Assembly: GCA_049324435.1 (NCBI GenBank)
Contig: JBMOOQ010000028.1
Location: forward strand, 124,001-188,000
Direction: 5' to 3'
From: Pseudorhodoplanes sp049324435
GTDB taxonomy: Bacteria > Pseudomonadota > Alphaproteobacteria > Rhizobiales > Xanthobacteraceae
DNA length: 64,000 nt
Part shown: positions 62,578 through 64,000 of the stretch, piece after piece
Layout of the letters: every line of letters starts with the position of its first letter
Position numbering within the stretch: position 1 is the stretch's first letter
The notes under the pieces: model-generated
Databases searched by the model: none
What the model was told of the DNA's origin: nothing
The model's input: only the letters and a program-made list of their open reading frames with translations
Position numbers and translations under genes: made by a program

Positions 62578-64000
62578 CTCGTTCCGCCAAGCCGGACGGC
62601 ACCCTGCTTGACGTCGTCCGTCGTGCCGCACGGCAAGAGCAGTTTCTGGAAGTGTGTTCGCCTGAAGAAGCGAACGCGCGGTTTCAGCGTCATCTCGACC
62701 TTCAACCGCGCGGCAACGAAAGCGTTAGCCTTGCGGAATCGCTCGGGCGCGTCGTGGCACATGACATCGCGGCGCCCGTCGACGTGCCGCCTTTCGACCG
62801 TTCGAATGTCGACGGGTTCGCCATTCGCGCTGCGGACAGCGCCGGTGCGACCGACAACGCCCCGCGCCGTCTGGCGCTCAATCGCGAGGTGATCGCCTGC
62901 GGGCATGCGCCGCAAGTCGAAGTCGAAACAGCGACTGCGACAGCAATTGCGACCGGCGGTGTCATTCCGCGCGGCGCGGATGCGGTGGTGATGATCGAAC
63001 ACACCGAATTGCTGGACGATATGCTGTCGCCGGCAATTGAAGTTCGTAAAGCAGCGGCACCCGGTCAATTCATTTCATATGCCGGCTCGGATATCGCGCG
63101 CGGTGAAACGCTGCTGCGGAAGGGTGCCGTGATCGGTTCGCGGGAAATTGGGATGCTGGCGGCCTGCGGGATTGCGCAGGTCGAAGTGGTTCGCAGGCCA
63201 AAGGTCGCCGTTCTCTCGACCGGCGACGAGCTCGTCCCGGTTGGCGAACCGCTTCGGTCCGCCGGGATCTACGACAGCAACGGCGCGATCGTTGCCGCAG
63301 CCGTGACAGAAGCCGGGGGCGATCCGGTCACGTATGGCGCGTTTCCCGATGACGAGGCGGCGCTTGCAACTGCAATGCGCAAGGCGCTTGCCGAAACTGA
63401 CATGCTCGTCTTGTCAGGCGGCACTTCGAAAGGCGCTGGCGACCTGTCGCATCGTATTGTGTCATCGCTCGGCAAGCCGGGCATTCTTGTGCACGGCGTC
63501 GCCCTCAAGCCAGGGAAGCCGCTCTGTCTCGCGGTGGCGGATGGCAAGCCGGTGGTCGTGCTGCCCGGCTTCCCGACATCGGCGATTTTCACCTTCCACG
63601 CCTTTGTGGCGCCGGTGATCCGCGCGCTCGCGGGTCTTCCAGCCGAACATGCGCGAAAGGTTTCCGCGCGCGTTCCAGTGCGGGTGCCATCGGAACTTGG
63701 ACGCAAGGAATTTGCCCTGGTCGCACTCGTGCAGGGCGAGGACGGCATGATCGCCTTTCCATCCTCGAAAGGGTCGGGCTCGGTCACCGCCTTCTCGCAG
63801 GCCGACGGCTTCATCGAGATTGATGCGCTCGCCAGCACTGTCGATGCGGATACGACGATGGAGGTGACTCTCATCGGTCCGTCGGTGCGCGGACCCGATC
63901 TCGTCATCATGGGCAGTCACGACATCGCTCTCGATGTCGTGGTGAGTGCGCTTGCCGATCGCGGATTTCATGCGCGCGTGATCGCGGTCGGAAGCCTGGG
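62574..64000 (+). CDS. moeA: MoeA fused to substrate-binding-protein-like domain, 3'-truncated by window edge
   Basis: Open from a GTG at 62574 (GTGA overlap with the preceding stop) to the window end with no stop, at least 475 codons. Residues about 1-430 are a standard MoeA: DRSNVDGFAIRA, STGDELVPVGEPLRSAGIYDSN and SGGTSKGAGDLSH are intact, as is KPGKPL. From about residue 435 (PSVRGPDLVIMGSHDIALD) a new domain begins, resembling the periplasmic-binding-like fold seen in MoeA fusions. It inserts molybdenum into molybdopterin; the extra domain may sense or bind molybdate or a protein partner. Confidence 0.88.
   Translation, partial: MTRSAKPDGTLLDVVRRAARQEQFLEVCSPEEANARFQRHLDLQPRGNESVSLAESLGRVVAHDIAAPVDVPPFDRSNVDGFAIRAADSAGATDNAPRRLALNREVIACGHAPQVEVETATATAIATGGVIPRGADAVVMIEHTELLDDMLSPAIEVRKAAAPGQFISYAGSDIARGETLLRKGAVIGSREIGMLAACGIAQVEVVRRPKVAVLSTGDELVPVGEPLRSAGIYDSNGAIVAAAVTEAGGDPVTYGAFPDDEAALATAMRKALAETDMLVLSGGTSKGAGDLSHRIVSSLGKPGILVHGVALKPGKPLCLAVADGKPVVVLPGFPTSAIFTFHAFVAPVIRALAGLPAEHARKVSARVPVRVPSELGRKEFALVALVQGEDGMIAFPSSKGSGSVTAFSQADGFIEIDALASTVDADTTMEVTLIGPSVRGPDLVIMGSHDIALDVVVSALADRGFHARVIAVGSL

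Overview
The window looks like a chromosomal segment of a high-GC alphaproteobacterium, most likely order Hyphomicrobiales (Bradyrhizobium/Xanthobacteraceae-like). The inference rests on the giant NAD-glutamate dehydrogenase, the hemC-hemD-mitofilin-like-hemY run, the tsaD-gpsA-EVE gene order, purH beside a heparinase II/III-like gene, and scattered GC-rich palindromic intergenic repeats. There is no rRNA, prophage or CRISPR array. One tRNA (Thr, CGT) is present. Both ends are cut inside genes: a glutamate dehydrogenase missing its N-terminus, and a MoeA fusion gene missing its C-terminus.

Layout. 0-9 kb: glutamate dehydrogenase, an Xre-RES toxin-antitoxin pair, purH and a heparinase-like gene. 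9-13 kb: htpX, an orphan HigA antitoxin with a 28-codon remnant of its toxin, repeat elements, an esterase-like hydrolase and an L,D-transpeptidase. 13-22.6 kb: acs, EVE, gpsA and tsaD on minus, divergent from hemC, hemD, a mitofilin-like gene and hemY on plus. 22.7-28 kb: tRNA-Thr, an internally deleted IS481 remnant, a small exported protein with a perfect CRP-type palindrome upstream, a Crp-like regulator and a large SAM-cyclase-ATPase-TPR protein. 28-34 kb: a haem-oxygenase-like metalloenzyme behind a nitrile-hydratase-leader-like small protein, a second L,D-transpeptidase, a PEP mutase/isocitrate lyase family enzyme, a DUF900 lipoprotein hydrolase and a BoxD-like dehydrogenase.

34-40 kb carries two importers: a BtuCD/FecCD-type metal-chelate system with two binding-protein genes, and ModABC for molybdate. 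40-47.5 kb has a GMC oxidoreductase, a Yip1 membrane protein, a pyruvate-dehydrogenase-E1-like enzyme divergent from an Lrp/AsnC regulator, a lytic transglycosylase and a trypsin-fold protein whose catalytic motifs look degraded. 47.6-61.1 kb is a catabolic region (hydroxyacid dehydrogenase, two-subunit CoA-transferase, tandem Gfo/Idh/MocA oxidoreductases, TctC/Bug binding protein, ACMSD-like amidohydrolase, molybdenum hydroxylase large subunit, semialdehyde dehydrogenase, enoyl-CoA hydratase, CaiB CoA-transferase) whose substrate I cannot name. 61.1-64 kb has TusA divergent from two MoeA-like genes.

Two themes recur. Molybdenum: uptake (modABC), insertion (MoeA) and a user enzyme (molybdenum hydroxylase) all lie within about 26 kb. 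cAMP signalling: a cyclase translationally coupled to a Crp-like protein that keeps cAMP-pocket and GTGA-reading residues, with a matching operator next door. The least explained locus is the leader-peptide-like protein plus haem-oxygenase-like enzyme at 28.1-29.6 kb.
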